From the NCBI GenBank assembly GCA_002482505.1, contig DLGD01000040.1, positions 1-43,675 on the forward strand: 43,675 nucleotides of DNA, given 5' to 3'. This DNA is from Christensenella sp. UBA7703 (GTDB taxonomy: Bacteria; Bacillota; Clostridia; Christensenellales; CAG-138). Position numbers and translations under genes: made by a program. Positions 24,937 to 32,853 of the stretch are shown here, piece by piece (the stretch's first letter is position 1; every line of letters begins with the position of its first letter). The notes beneath the pieces were generated by a model. It saw only the letters and a list, made by a program, of their open reading frames with translations, had not been told where the DNA came from and did not search any database.

Positions 24937-25926
24937 TCACATCTGCGCAAACTCATCCAGCACGGGAAAATGCAGCGCCACCCGCGTGCCTTTGCCAAGC
25001 GCGGACGCAACCTCCACCCGGATGCCGAGGGCGGTTGCGGTACGTTTGACCAGATATAGTCCGATTCCGCTCGCGCGCGTATCCATCCGCCCGTTGTAGC
25101 CCGTATATCCCTTTTCGAAGATGCGCGGCAGGTCCTCTTTGCGGATGCCGATACCGGTATCCTCCACAACGAGCGCATTTTGCTCCATATAAATGCGCAC
25201 GCCGCCGGTGTGGGTGTATTTGATGCTGTTGGAAAGCAGCTGGCAAAGGATAAACTCCAGCCACATCCGATCGCACGGGATATCCTTCTTCAGCGGTTCC
25301 ATCTTCGCCGTAAGCTTGCTATAGACAAACAAAAGCGAATATTTCTTCACGGCGGCGCGCGCAATCTCATTGAGGTCGCAGCGTTCGATGATCAGATCGC
25401 TTGAAATATCGCCAAGCTTGACAAACTTCAGCGCGAGGTCTGCGTATTGGTCCACCTTGAAAAGCTCTTGTTTGAGCAGGCGGGCATCCTCCTCGTTTCC
25501 TTTGTCCAGCAGCAGGCGCATCGCGGAGATCGGAGTTTTAATCTGATGCACCCAGAGCGTGTAATACTCCTTCTGCTCCTCCTGCTGGCGGATGCTCTCG
25601 GTCTTGAGCCGCTCGTTTTCCTGCGTCAGCGCGCGGATGATCGCGTCATAATCCCGGTTCAGCCCATCCAGCGGCTCCGGCAGCTCGCGCGGGAGCAGCT
25701 CGGTGTGCGCATGCAGCTGGCTGAGTTGTCTCCGGCTTCTGCGATAGCGCGCGCCGTCTCCCAGCATCACACACACGAAGATGAAGCTACTGATACTGCA
25801 CGCATAGCGCACATAGACCATCTCCTGTTGCGCAAGATATCCAAGAAGATAAACGGTACCCATGCTGAGTACATAGAAAAGAAGCGCCGCGCGGCGCGAA
25901 GCAAGATAGTCAAACAGTTTTTTCAT
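24937..25926 (-). CDS. Bce-type intramembrane-sensing histidine kinase
   Basis: A 329-residue kinase with two membrane helices (about 13-31 and 37-54) and almost no extracellular loop, the hallmark of kinases that receive their signal from a Bce permease. The phosphorylated His127 lies in LWVHQIKTPISAM, the N box in LCQLLSNSIKYT and the G box in EDTGIGIRKEDLPRIFEKGY. It starts at 25926 (MKKLFDYLASRR), 37 bases after the regulator gene. Confidence 0.94.
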   Translation of the reverse strand: MKKLFDYLASRRAALLFYVLSMGTVYLLGYLAQQEMVYVRYACSISSFIFVCVMLGDGARYRRSRRQLSQLHAHTELLPRELPEPLDGLNRDYDAIIRALTQENERLKTESIRQQEEQKEYYTLWVHQIKTPISAMRLLLDKGNEEDARLLKQELFKVDQYADLALKFVKLGDISSDLIIERCDLNEIARAAVKKYSLLFVYSKLTAKMEPLKKDIPCDRMWLEFILCQLLSNSIKYTHTGGVRIYMEQNALVVEDTGIGIRKEDLPRIFEKGYTGYNGRMDTRASGIGLYLVKRTATALGIRVEVASALGKGTRVALHFPVLDEFAQM

Positions 25927-25963
25927 ATGCACCTTCTGGTTTCGTGCTGGTGTCCGCAAACAA

Positions 25964-26635
25964 CTACGCGTCCAGCGAATACCCTTGCCCTTTGTGCGTC
26001 TTCACGCAGTCGCCAAGCCCTGCCTCCGCGAGCGTCTTTCGCAGGCGGTTAACGTTGACGGTCAGCGTGTTGTCGTCCACAAACTCGTCGCTGTCCCAGA
26101 GTTTGAGCATCAGTTCCTCGCGGCTGGCCACAGCGCCCCGTTTTTCTAAAAGCGCGGCTAAAATCCGGCTTTCGTTTTTCGTAAGTTCCCGTTTGTTATC
26201 TCCAACGAGAATGCTGCAAGATGCCGCGTCAAACTCCGCACCAAGGAAGCGCACGCCCGCGCCTGTTTCATAATCATATGCGCGCCGGAGCATCGCCTGC
26301 ACCTTAGCAATCAGCAGCTCCATCGCAACCGGTTTTGCGATATAGTCGTCCCCACCCATGTTGACCGCCATGACCACATCTGCCGTGTCCGCGCGGGAGG
26401 AGAGGAACACAATCGGCACCTTGGATGTCCTGCGGATGCGCTCGCACCAATAGTATCCGTTATAATAAGGTAACGAGATGTCCATGATGACGAGCTGCGC
26501 GCCGGAGGCGGCAAACTCCTCGTCAATCTTGTCGAATTCGCTTGCAATCTGCGCCTCAAAGCCCCAACTGCCAAGGCTTTTTGCAACCTCGCTTGCGATG
26601 ATCTCGTCATCCTCTACGATTAAAATACGAATCAT
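25964..26635 (-). CDS. Bce-type OmpR-family response regulator
   Basis: A 223-residue regulator: receiver domain with acidic pocket Asp9/Asp10, phosphoacceptor Asp52 (VIMDISLP), Ser80 and Lys101, then an OmpR-type winged helix (about 125-222; LTKNESRILAALLEKRG, TLTVNVNRLRKTL). It is the first gene of the RR-kinase-ATPase-permease set, with its own promoter just upstream, and is divergent from the buk operon. It probably activates the ABC genes when a peptide antibiotic is sensed. Confidence 0.95.
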   Translation of the reverse strand: MIRILIVEDDEIIASEVAKSLGSWGFEAQIASEFDKIDEEFAASGAQLVIMDISLPYYNGYYWCERIRRTSKVPIVFLSSRADTADVVMAVNMGGDDYIAKPVAMELLIAKVQAMLRRAYDYETGAGVRFLGAEFDAASCSILVGDNKRELTKNESRILAALLEKRGAVASREELMLKLWDSDEFVDDNTLTVNVNRLRKTLAEAGLGDCVKTHKGQGYSLDA

Positions 26636-26676
26636 CTCTTCTCCCTACCGTCCTCTTGCGTTTGTGTATTAACGTT

Positions 26677-26705
26677 ATAATACACCGTGTGGCCGTTTCT
26701 GGCAA
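26677..26705 (-). promoter_or_regulatory. Promoter of the Bce regulator-kinase genes
   Basis: Minus strand TTGCCA (26705-26700), 17-base spacer, TATTAT (26682-26677), about 40 bases upstream of the regulator start. Confidence 0.65.
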
Positions 26706-26856
26706 GCACGCGTGCCGTGCGTCTTGGCTCCTGTCAATGCTCGAACAAATTTTTATGCATTCAAATTGAATTTTTGTATATAGTTCATTGGAAAAACGCC
26801 CGTTCTATCAGTCTTTTACCACTGAATAAATATACTATATATTTCGTCCGCTGCCG

Positions 26857-26886
26857 TTGACACCACTATACAACAGCGAATAGGAT
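26857..26886 (+). promoter_or_regulatory. Promoter of the buk-ptb-ior operon
   Basis: A consensus TTGACA (26857-26862), an 18-base spacer and TAGGAT (26881-26886) stand about 60 bases before the buk start. Confidence 0.6.
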
Positions 26887-26945
26887 AACATCAGCGGTTT
26901 TGTTGCGATTCATTCGCCGCAAGCCGAGAAACCGGAGGACGCGGC

Positions 26946-28022
26946 ATGCAGATACTTGTCATCAACCCCGGCGCCACCTCGACCAAGATTGCCGTTTACG
27001 AAGAAGAGACGGAGGTCTATTCCGCCTCGCTTCCCCACGCGCCGGAGGAGCTTTCGGGTTTTTCGCGCGTGGTCGACCAGCTTCCCCTGCGCGAAGGGCT
27101 CGTGCGCCAAGCGCTCGCCAAGGCGGGCTACACGCCCGTGTCGTTTGACGCGGTCTGCAGCCGCGGAGGACTTGTACGGCATATTCCAAGCGGAACATAC
27201 GCGATTGACGATCAAGTGATCGACGACATCTACAATCCACCGTTTGGCGAGCATGCCTCCTCGCTTGGCCCGCTGATCGCCCGATCAATCGCCGATGAAG
27301 CGAAGATTCCCGCGCTTCTGGTCGATCCCGTCTCGGTGGACGAGCTGCAGCCGCTTGCGCGCGTTTCGGGCTTATCCGGCATGGAGCGCGAGAGCTTCTT
27401 CCACGCGCTCAACCAAAAAGCGGTCGCGCGAAAGGCGGCACTTGACCTCGGCAAGCCCTATGAAGCGCTGAATTTGATCGTCGTGCATATGGGCGGCGGT
27501 GTTTCCGTCGCGGCGCACGAAAAAGGGCGCGTGGTGGATGTGTATAACGTCAAGGACGAAGGCAGTTTTTCCCTTGACCGCGCGGGCGGCTTGCCCGTCA
27601 ACGCGCTCGTGAACCTCTGCTATTCCGGAATCACAAAACAGGATTTAAAGCGCAAGCTTTCGTTTGAAGCTGGCGTTTTTTCCTATCTGGGCACGCATGA
27701 TTTCCGCGAGGTGGAAAAGCGCATGCTCGAGGGAGACGAAAAAGCATTGCTCGTCTACCGTGCGATGGCGTATCAGCACGCAAAGGACATCGGCGCGATG
27801 GCTGCCGTGCTGCGCTTTCAGGTGGACGCGATCCTCCTTACGGGCGGGATTGCAAACTCCGAACGCTTCTGCGCCGAGATTGCGGGCTATGTGGAAAAGA
27901 TTGCACCGATCCATCGCTACCCCGGCGAAGAGGAGATGCGCGCCCTCGCCCTCGGCGCGCTGCGCGTGATCCGCGGCGAAGCGGCAAAGTCCTATTCCGA
28001 GACGATAAAAAATTTTAATTGA
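26946..28022 (+). CDS. buk: Butyrate kinase-family acyl kinase
   Basis: A 358-residue ASKHA-fold kinase that turns acyl phosphate plus ADP into a carboxylate plus ATP. The phosphate-binding opening NPGATSTKIAVYE, the VVHMGGGVSVAAH loop and LLTGGIANSERF are the butyrate kinase signatures. Neighbours are ptb and an indolepyruvate oxidoreductase rather than butyrate-synthesis genes, so the physiological substrate may be an aryl- or branched-chain acyl phosphate (inference). First gene of a five-gene operon; its ribosome site is weak (GGAGGACGCGGC). Confidence 0.92.
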   Translation: MQILVINPGATSTKIAVYEEETEVYSASLPHAPEELSGFSRVVDQLPLREGLVRQALAKAGYTPVSFDAVCSRGGLVRHIPSGTYAIDDQVIDDIYNPPFGEHASSLGPLIARSIADEAKIPALLVDPVSVDELQPLARVSGLSGMERESFFHALNQKAVARKAALDLGKPYEALNLIVVHMGGGVSVAAHEKGRVVDVYNVKDEGSFSLDRAGGLPVNALVNLCYSGITKQDLKRKLSFEAGVFSYLGTHDFREVEKRMLEGDEKALLVYRAMAYQHAKDIGAMAAVLRFQVDAILLTGGIANSERFCAEIAGYVEKIAPIHRYPGEEEMRALALGALRVIRGEAAKSYSETIKNFN

Positions 28023-28056
28023 TAGTTTGTAATACAGTAGAAGGAGACATCAAGGC

Positions 28057-28962
28057 ATGAAACACACCCTGAATGAGTTTGTGGAAAGCGCGCGGGGGCT
28101 AAACCTTCGCGTTGCGGTCGCAAGTGCGCACGATGAAGAAGTGATAGAAGCTCTGCTCGCGGCGCGGGACAAAGGCATCTGCACCGCGCTGCTCTTTGGC
28201 AACGCGCAGCGGATTCACCAAATCTTCGCCTCCCTCGGCGCGGACGAAGCGGGATTCACCATCGTCGAGCCCGAAGACGGAAGCGACGTTGCCTGCGCGC
28301 GCGCGGCTGTCCACGCCGTGGAGACGGGCGAGGCGGACTATCTCATGAAGGGCATTCTCAACACGACGGATTTTCTCCGCGCGGTGGTACACTCCGAGCT
28401 GCTGACAGGCGGGCTCCTCTCGCATGTGATGATCTTCGAATTCCCCGCCTATCACAAGCTGCTCTATGTCAGCGACGGCGCCATGAACCCTGCGCCGGAC
28501 TACGAAAAAAAGCGTGTAATTTTGGAAAACGCCGCTCGACTTTTGCAGTTGATCGGGTATAATACCATAAACGCAGGTATCCTCAGCGGCAGCGAAGTGG
28601 TCAGCGAGAAGATCCCCTCCACCGTGGATGCAAAAGCGCTGGCAAGCCTCGACTGGTCTCACTACAACATGACCGTGTTCGGACCTGCCGCGCTCGACCT
28701 CTGCATCAGTAAAGAAGCCGCCGCGCACAAGAAGTATACGGCTCCCGGCGCGGGCGATGCCGATTTGCTCATCATGCCAAACTATGAGACCGGAAACGCG
28801 TTTGGCAAGTCGCTCACCTATTTTGCAAATGCCCGCTCAGCCGGTCTCGTTCTCGGCGCGCGCTGCCCGATCGTGCTTGTCTCCCGTGCGGACCCGGCGG
28901 ACGCAAAACTCACCTCCCTCGCCCTCGGCGCAATTGCGGCGCACGAAGGAGGCAAAGCATGA
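28057..28962 (+). CDS. ptb: Phosphate butyryltransferase-family enzyme
   Basis: A 301-residue phosphotransacylase converting acyl-CoA and phosphate to acyl phosphate and CoA. The family pattern is seen in DYLMKGILNTTDFLRAVV, ILSGSEVVSEKIPSTVDAKAL and LIMPNYETGNAFGKSLTYF. GAAGGAG lies before the ATG. It follows buk by 34 bases and overlaps iorA by four bases (ATGA), so the acyl-CoA made by IorAB would be handed directly to Ptb and Buk. Confidence 0.93.
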   Translation: MKHTLNEFVESARGLNLRVAVASAHDEEVIEALLAARDKGICTALLFGNAQRIHQIFASLGADEAGFTIVEPEDGSDVACARAAVHAVETGEADYLMKGILNTTDFLRAVVHSELLTGGLLSHVMIFEFPAYHKLLYVSDGAMNPAPDYEKKRVILENAARLLQLIGYNTINAGILSGSEVVSEKIPSTVDAKALASLDWSHYNMTVFGPAALDLCISKEAAAHKKYTAPGAGDADLLIMPNYETGNAFGKSLTYFANARSAGLVLGARCPIVLVSRADPADAKLTSLALGAIAAHEGGKA

Positions 28963-30734
28963 GCAGCAAGACCCGCCAACTGCTCACCGGAAACGAAGCC
29001 ATCGCGCGCGGGGCGTATGAAGCGGGCGTGACCGTCTGCTCCGCCTATCCCGGCACGCCAAGCACCGAAATTTTCGAAAACCTCGCGCAGTATAAAGACT
29101 CTCTCTATGCCGAATGGGCGCCCAACGAGAAGGTCGCAACCGAGGTTGCCTACGGGGCGTGCATCGCAAACGCGCGCTCCCTCACCGCGATGAAGCATGT
29201 TGGCCTCAACGTTGCGGCGGATCTTGTGTTCACCGCCGCGTACAATGGCGTTGGCGCGGGGTTTGTGATCGTCACCGCGGACGATCCGGACATGCATTCC
29301 TCGCAAAACGAGCAGGACAACCGTCGTTATGCGCCGTTTGCGAAGATTCCGCTCATTGAGCCGAGTGATTCACAGGAATGCAAAGACTTTATGAAGGAAG
29401 CCTATTCCATTTCCGAGCGGTTTGATACGCCTGTGCTGTTTCGCACCACCACGCGAGTAAGCCACAGCAAAAGCCTTGTCAACTTTGGCGAGCGAGTGGA
29501 GCCTTCGCCCGGACGCTATGAGCGCAACATCACGAAATATGTCTGCACGCCGGCCAATGCGCGCAAACATCGACCGGAGCTGGAGGAGAAGATCAAGGCG
29601 CTGGAGGTGTATGCCAACACAAGCCCGCTCAACAGCATGGAGCTAAACGGCGGCAAGATCGGCGTGCTTTCCGCCTCGATTGCCTACCAGTACGCAAAAG
29701 AAGTCTTCCCGGCAGATACGTCGTTCCTCAAGCTCGGCTTTACCTGGCCGCTCCCGCTCGATCTGATCCGCACGTTTGCCTCCAATGTGGAGACACTCTA
29801 CGTGGTAGAGGAGTTGGAGCCGTTTATGGAGGAGCAGCTCCGCATCGCCGGAATCCCCTGCGTCGGCAAACAGGTCATCCCGCCGATGTATGAGCTCAAT
29901 CCTGAGATCGTGCGCCGCGGGGTCTTCGGCACGGAGCCGGACGTTGCCTCGCTCGCGCTGGATATGGTTCCGCGCCCGCCCGCGCTTTGTCCCGGCTGCC
30001 CGCACCGCGGATTTTTCCATGTGCTGAGCAAACGAAAGGATTTCGTGATTTCGGGCGACATCGGCTGCTATACGCTGGGCTATGCCGCGCCGCTTTCCGC
30101 GATGGACACCTGCGCCTGCATGGGCGGCGGTTTCTCCCTCGGCATGGGCATGGCAAAGGCGTTTGCGCAGCAGGGCATCACCGATAAAAAGGTATTTGGA
30201 GTGGTTGGGGATTCCACCTTCTTCCACAGCGGGCTCACAGGAGCGGTCGAAATCCTCTACAACAAAGGCAACATGATCCCCTGCGTGCTGGATAACTCCA
30301 TCACCGGCATGACGGGGCACCAGGATAACCCCGGCACGGGCTTCACGCTCGAAGGCGAGATCGCCAACAAGATCGCAATCGAAGACGTGCTCAAGGGCTT
30401 TGGCTACCAGAACGTGATCATCGTTGATCCGCAGGACCTCAAAGCCATGCAAAAAGCCGTGGACGATGCGCTGAATAGCACCGTCCCCGCCGCGATCATC
30501 GCGCGCAGGCCATGCCTGCTGATCAAACGCATCAAGCACGACGTCGGCAAGTGTGTGGTGGATCGGGACAAGTGCCGCGGCTGCAAGATGTGCCTGAAGG
30601 TTGCCTGCCCGGCCCTGCACATGGAAAACGGCAAGACCGAGATCGACCAAACACTCTGCGCAGGCTGTCAGGTTTGCGCGCAGGCGTGCCCGTTCGGGGC
30701 AATCTCCCGCATCGGCGAGCAGAAAGGAGAATGA
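28959..30734 (+). CDS. iorA: Indolepyruvate ferredoxin oxidoreductase, alpha subunit
   Basis: A 591-residue thiamine-diphosphate enzyme subunit that oxidatively decarboxylates aryl 2-oxoacids (indolepyruvate, phenylpyruvate and similar) to acyl-CoA, reducing ferredoxin. It has the N-terminal pyrimidine-binding domain (opening LLTGNEAIARGAYEAGV), the cofactor-binding region with CPGCPHRGFFHVL and GDIGCYTLG, and two C-terminal 4Fe-4S motifs: CRGCKMCLKVACP and CAGCQVCAQACP. The longer spacing in the first cluster is normal for IorA. Cotranscribed and coupled with ptb and iorB. Confidence 0.95.
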   Translation: MSSKTRQLLTGNEAIARGAYEAGVTVCSAYPGTPSTEIFENLAQYKDSLYAEWAPNEKVATEVAYGACIANARSLTAMKHVGLNVAADLVFTAAYNGVGAGFVIVTADDPDMHSSQNEQDNRRYAPFAKIPLIEPSDSQECKDFMKEAYSISERFDTPVLFRTTTRVSHSKSLVNFGERVEPSPGRYERNITKYVCTPANARKHRPELEEKIKALEVYANTSPLNSMELNGGKIGVLSASIAYQYAKEVFPADTSFLKLGFTWPLPLDLIRTFASNVETLYVVEELEPFMEEQLRIAGIPCVGKQVIPPMYELNPEIVRRGVFGTEPDVASLALDMVPRPPALCPGCPHRGFFHVLSKRKDFVISGDIGCYTLGYAAPLSAMDTCACMGGGFSLGMGMAKAFAQQGITDKKVFGVVGDSTFFHSGLTGAVEILYNKGNMIPCVLDNSITGMTGHQDNPGTGFTLEGEIANKIAIEDVLKGFGYQNVIIVDPQDLKAMQKAVDDALNSTVPAAIIARRPCLLIKRIKHDVGKCVVDRDKCRGCKMCLKVACPALHMENGKTEIDQTLCAGCQVCAQACPFGAISRIGEQKGE

Positions 30735-30739
30735 CAAAC

Positions 30740-31324
30740 ATGGCAAACTTTACCGGAAAAAGCATTCTCATCTGCGGCGTTGGCGGGCAGGGTACGCTAC
30801 TCATGAGCAAAACCCTCACCGCGGGCCTCGTCGCCGCGGGCTATGATGTTAAGATGAGCGAGGTACACGGCATGGCGCAGCGCGGGGGTTCCGTCTCCAC
30901 ACAGGTGCGCTACGGCGAAAAGGTGTATTCTCCCATCATCGGGCGCGGAGAGGCGGATGTGCTGGTTGCGTTTGAGTCCCTCGAAGGCGCGCGCTATTCC
31001 GATCTGCTCAAAATCGGCGGCACGGCGCTGATCAATGACTATGCGGTCATGCCGTTGCCCGTCTCCAGCGGGGCAGCGGAGTATCCCAAGAATATCTATG
31101 AGGAGATGCGAAAGTCGTTTGACCTGAGGGTCATCCCCGCGAGCACCATCGCAAAATCGCTTGGCAACATCCGCTGCACCAACATCGTGCTGCTTGGCGC
31201 GCTCGTTCGCGCGTTCGGGTTGGAGGCAATCGACTGGAACGCCGCGCTGAGCGCATCCGTCCCGCCCAAAGTGCTGGAGATGAATCTAAAAGCGTTTGAT
31301 GCGGGATACAAGTTCGAAGGGTAA
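30740..31324 (+). CDS. iorB: Indolepyruvate ferredoxin oxidoreductase, beta subunit
   Basis: A 194-residue gamma-domain subunit, recognised from ILICGVGGQGTLLMSKTL, SEVHGMAQRGGSVSTQVRYG and the C-terminal NIVLLGALVRAFGL. It completes the IorAB enzyme. Two starts are possible: ATG at 30731 overlaps the iorA stop but lies one base after the AAAGGAG, and ATG at 30740 has proper spacing and is preferred. Confidence 0.94.
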   Translation: MANFTGKSILICGVGGQGTLLMSKTLTAGLVAAGYDVKMSEVHGMAQRGGSVSTQVRYGEKVYSPIIGRGEADVLVAFESLEGARYSDLLKIGGTALINDYAVMPLPVSSGAAEYPKNIYEEMRKSFDLRVIPASTIAKSLGNIRCTNIVLLGALVRAFGLEAIDWNAALSASVPPKVLEMNLKAFDAGYKFEG

Positions 31325-31422
31325 TTCATTACGTCTTTGGGCGGGTTACGAGAGGATAATCATACGTTCGAACGTTGATTCTATTCCGCCAAAAGGCGGA
31401 TTACCAGAGAGGATATAAGACA

Positions 31423-32619
31423 ATGGTATCAAAAGACATGCTCAAGCTGGGGCGCGTGCGCTCCGCAATTCGTGAACTCTTCGAGTTCGGGCGCAAGCGC
31501 GCGGCAATCGTCGGGGAATCATGCGTCTACGATTTCTCCATCGGCAACCCCTCCGTTCCCCCGCCCGCGCAGCTCACCAGCGAAATGGTACGCCTGCTGA
31601 ATACGTGCGATCCTTCCGCGCTGCATGGCTACACCAGCGCGCCGGGCGCAAATGAAACAAGGGACGCGATTGCTCAAAACCTCAACCGACGCTATGGCAC
31701 GTCTTTTACCCGCCGGAATCTATATATTTCCTGTGGGGCAGCCGCCGCGCTGACCTCGGTTTTGCGCGCGCTGACGCTGGGCGATCAAACCGAGTTTGTC
31801 GCCATCGCGCCGTATTTTCCGGAATACGGCTGTTTTGCAACCAACGCGGGCGGCAGGCTGGTTGTGGTCGATCCCGATATGGCGCATTTTCAGATCGATT
31901 TCCCCGCGTTGGAAGCGGCGATCAATCCGCACACGCAGGCGGTCATCACCAACTCGCCCAACAACCCCTCCGGCGTGATCTACAGCGAGGAGACGATCCG
32001 CACGCTTGCCGCCCTGCTCACACAGAAGAGCGCGGAGTTGGGACATCCGGTCTATCTGATCTCGGACGAACCGTATCGCGAGCTGAACTATACGGGCAAG
32101 CCAGTTCCGTTTGTAACCGACTACTACAGCGCAAGCATCGTGACCTATTCCTATTCCAAGAGCCTCTCGCTCCCGGGCGATCGCATCGGCTACGTACTTC
32201 TCGGCAATGACATGCCGGACTTTGACGATGTCTATGATGCCATCGCGGGCAGCGCGCGTGTGCAGGGCTATGTCTGCGCGCCGTCGCTGCTGCAAAAGAC
32301 CATCGCCCGCGCAATGGATCTCGACCTGATGCCCGATTTGAGCAGCTATCGGAAAAATCGCGACGCGCTCTACGAGGGGTTGTCCGCGTTCGGCTATCGC
32401 TGCATGCCGCCGGACGGCGCGTTTTACCTCTTCCTCGAGGCGCCCGGAGGGGACGGAGACGCGTTTGCCGAAGCCGCCAAGGATGAGGATATCCTGATCG
32501 TGCCCGGTCGCAGCTTCGGTTGCCCCGGCTATGTGCGGATTGCCTACTGCGTAGCGTATGATACGATCATAAACGCTCTTCCCGGTTTCGGGCGGCTGTA
32601 TGATCGGTTTTGCAAATGA
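31423..32619 (+). CDS. Class I/II PLP-dependent aminotransferase
   Basis: A 398-residue fold-type I aminotransferase. The PLP lysine is Lys246 (YSYSKSLSLPGDRIGY); Asn181 (NSPNNPSG), Asp215 and Tyr218 (ISDEPYRE) complete the cofactor site. It converts an amino acid to the 2-oxoacid used by IorAB, so aromatic or branched-chain amino acids are the likely substrates (inference from context). It is 98 bases after iorB; the gap has a TCCGCC-AAAA-GGCGGA hairpin (31385-31400) directly before the ribosome site and a duplicated leader segment. Last gene of the operon. Confidence 0.92.
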   Translation: MVSKDMLKLGRVRSAIRELFEFGRKRAAIVGESCVYDFSIGNPSVPPPAQLTSEMVRLLNTCDPSALHGYTSAPGANETRDAIAQNLNRRYGTSFTRRNLYISCGAAAALTSVLRALTLGDQTEFVAIAPYFPEYGCFATNAGGRLVVVDPDMAHFQIDFPALEAAINPHTQAVITNSPNNPSGVIYSEETIRTLAALLTQKSAELGHPVYLISDEPYRELNYTGKPVPFVTDYYSASIVTYSYSKSLSLPGDRIGYVLLGNDMPDFDDVYDAIAGSARVQGYVCAPSLLQKTIARAMDLDLMPDLSSYRKNRDALYEGLSAFGYRCMPPDGAFYLFLEAPGGDGDAFAEAAKDEDILIVPGRSFGCPGYVRIAYCVAYDTIINALPGFGRLYDRFCK

Positions 32620-32755
32620 CACTTAGCAAAAGAGTATCGACGCCCCCTGCTAGGGGGCATGGGGGATTCGAAAATTCCCCATTTTCGTTCAAATTCGGTG
32701 ATTGATTCGCCAAATTTGCATAAAATGCCGCGCAAGCGGTATTTTTTCACCAAGC

Positions 32756-32795
32756 AAAAACCCATCGATAAAGTTCGAAGAACTTTTTCGATGGG
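32756..32795 (-). terminator. Terminator of the TupA-like gene
   Basis: CCCATCGA-AAGTTC pairs with GAACTT-TCGATGGG in a long hairpin with a small internal bulge; on the minus strand TTTTT follows. Confidence 0.8.
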
Positions 32796-32799
32796 CTGA

Positions 32800-32838
32800 G
32801 CGCCGCGGGACATCCCGCGGCGCTTGTGTGTTGCGTTT
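32800..32838 (+). terminator. Terminator of the buk-aminotransferase operon
   Basis: GCGCCGCGGGA and TCCCGCGGCGC form a perfect 11-pair stem, followed on the plus strand by a T/G-rich tail ending in a T7 run. The stem is also transcribed at the end of the convergent gene. Confidence 0.7.
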
Positions 32839-32853
32839 GTTTTTTTGCAGGTC

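Larger units (their letters stand above)
26636..26945. other. Divergent control region between Bce module and buk operon
   Basis: This 310-base region has a promoter on each strand (26677-26705 minus, 26857-26886 plus). Between them lies an AT-rich stretch with a perfect 13-base palindrome, ATTCAAATTGAAT (26759-26771), that could be an operator for the amino-acid fermentation genes. No gene is seen. Confidence 0.6.
32620..32853. other. Convergent intergenic region with four hairpins
   Basis: Between the aminotransferase and the convergent lipoprotein gene. It holds GCCCCC/GGGGGC (32642-32658), a GGGGA/TTCCCC hairpin just after it, and two terminators listed separately. No gene is supported. 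Confidence 0.6.
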
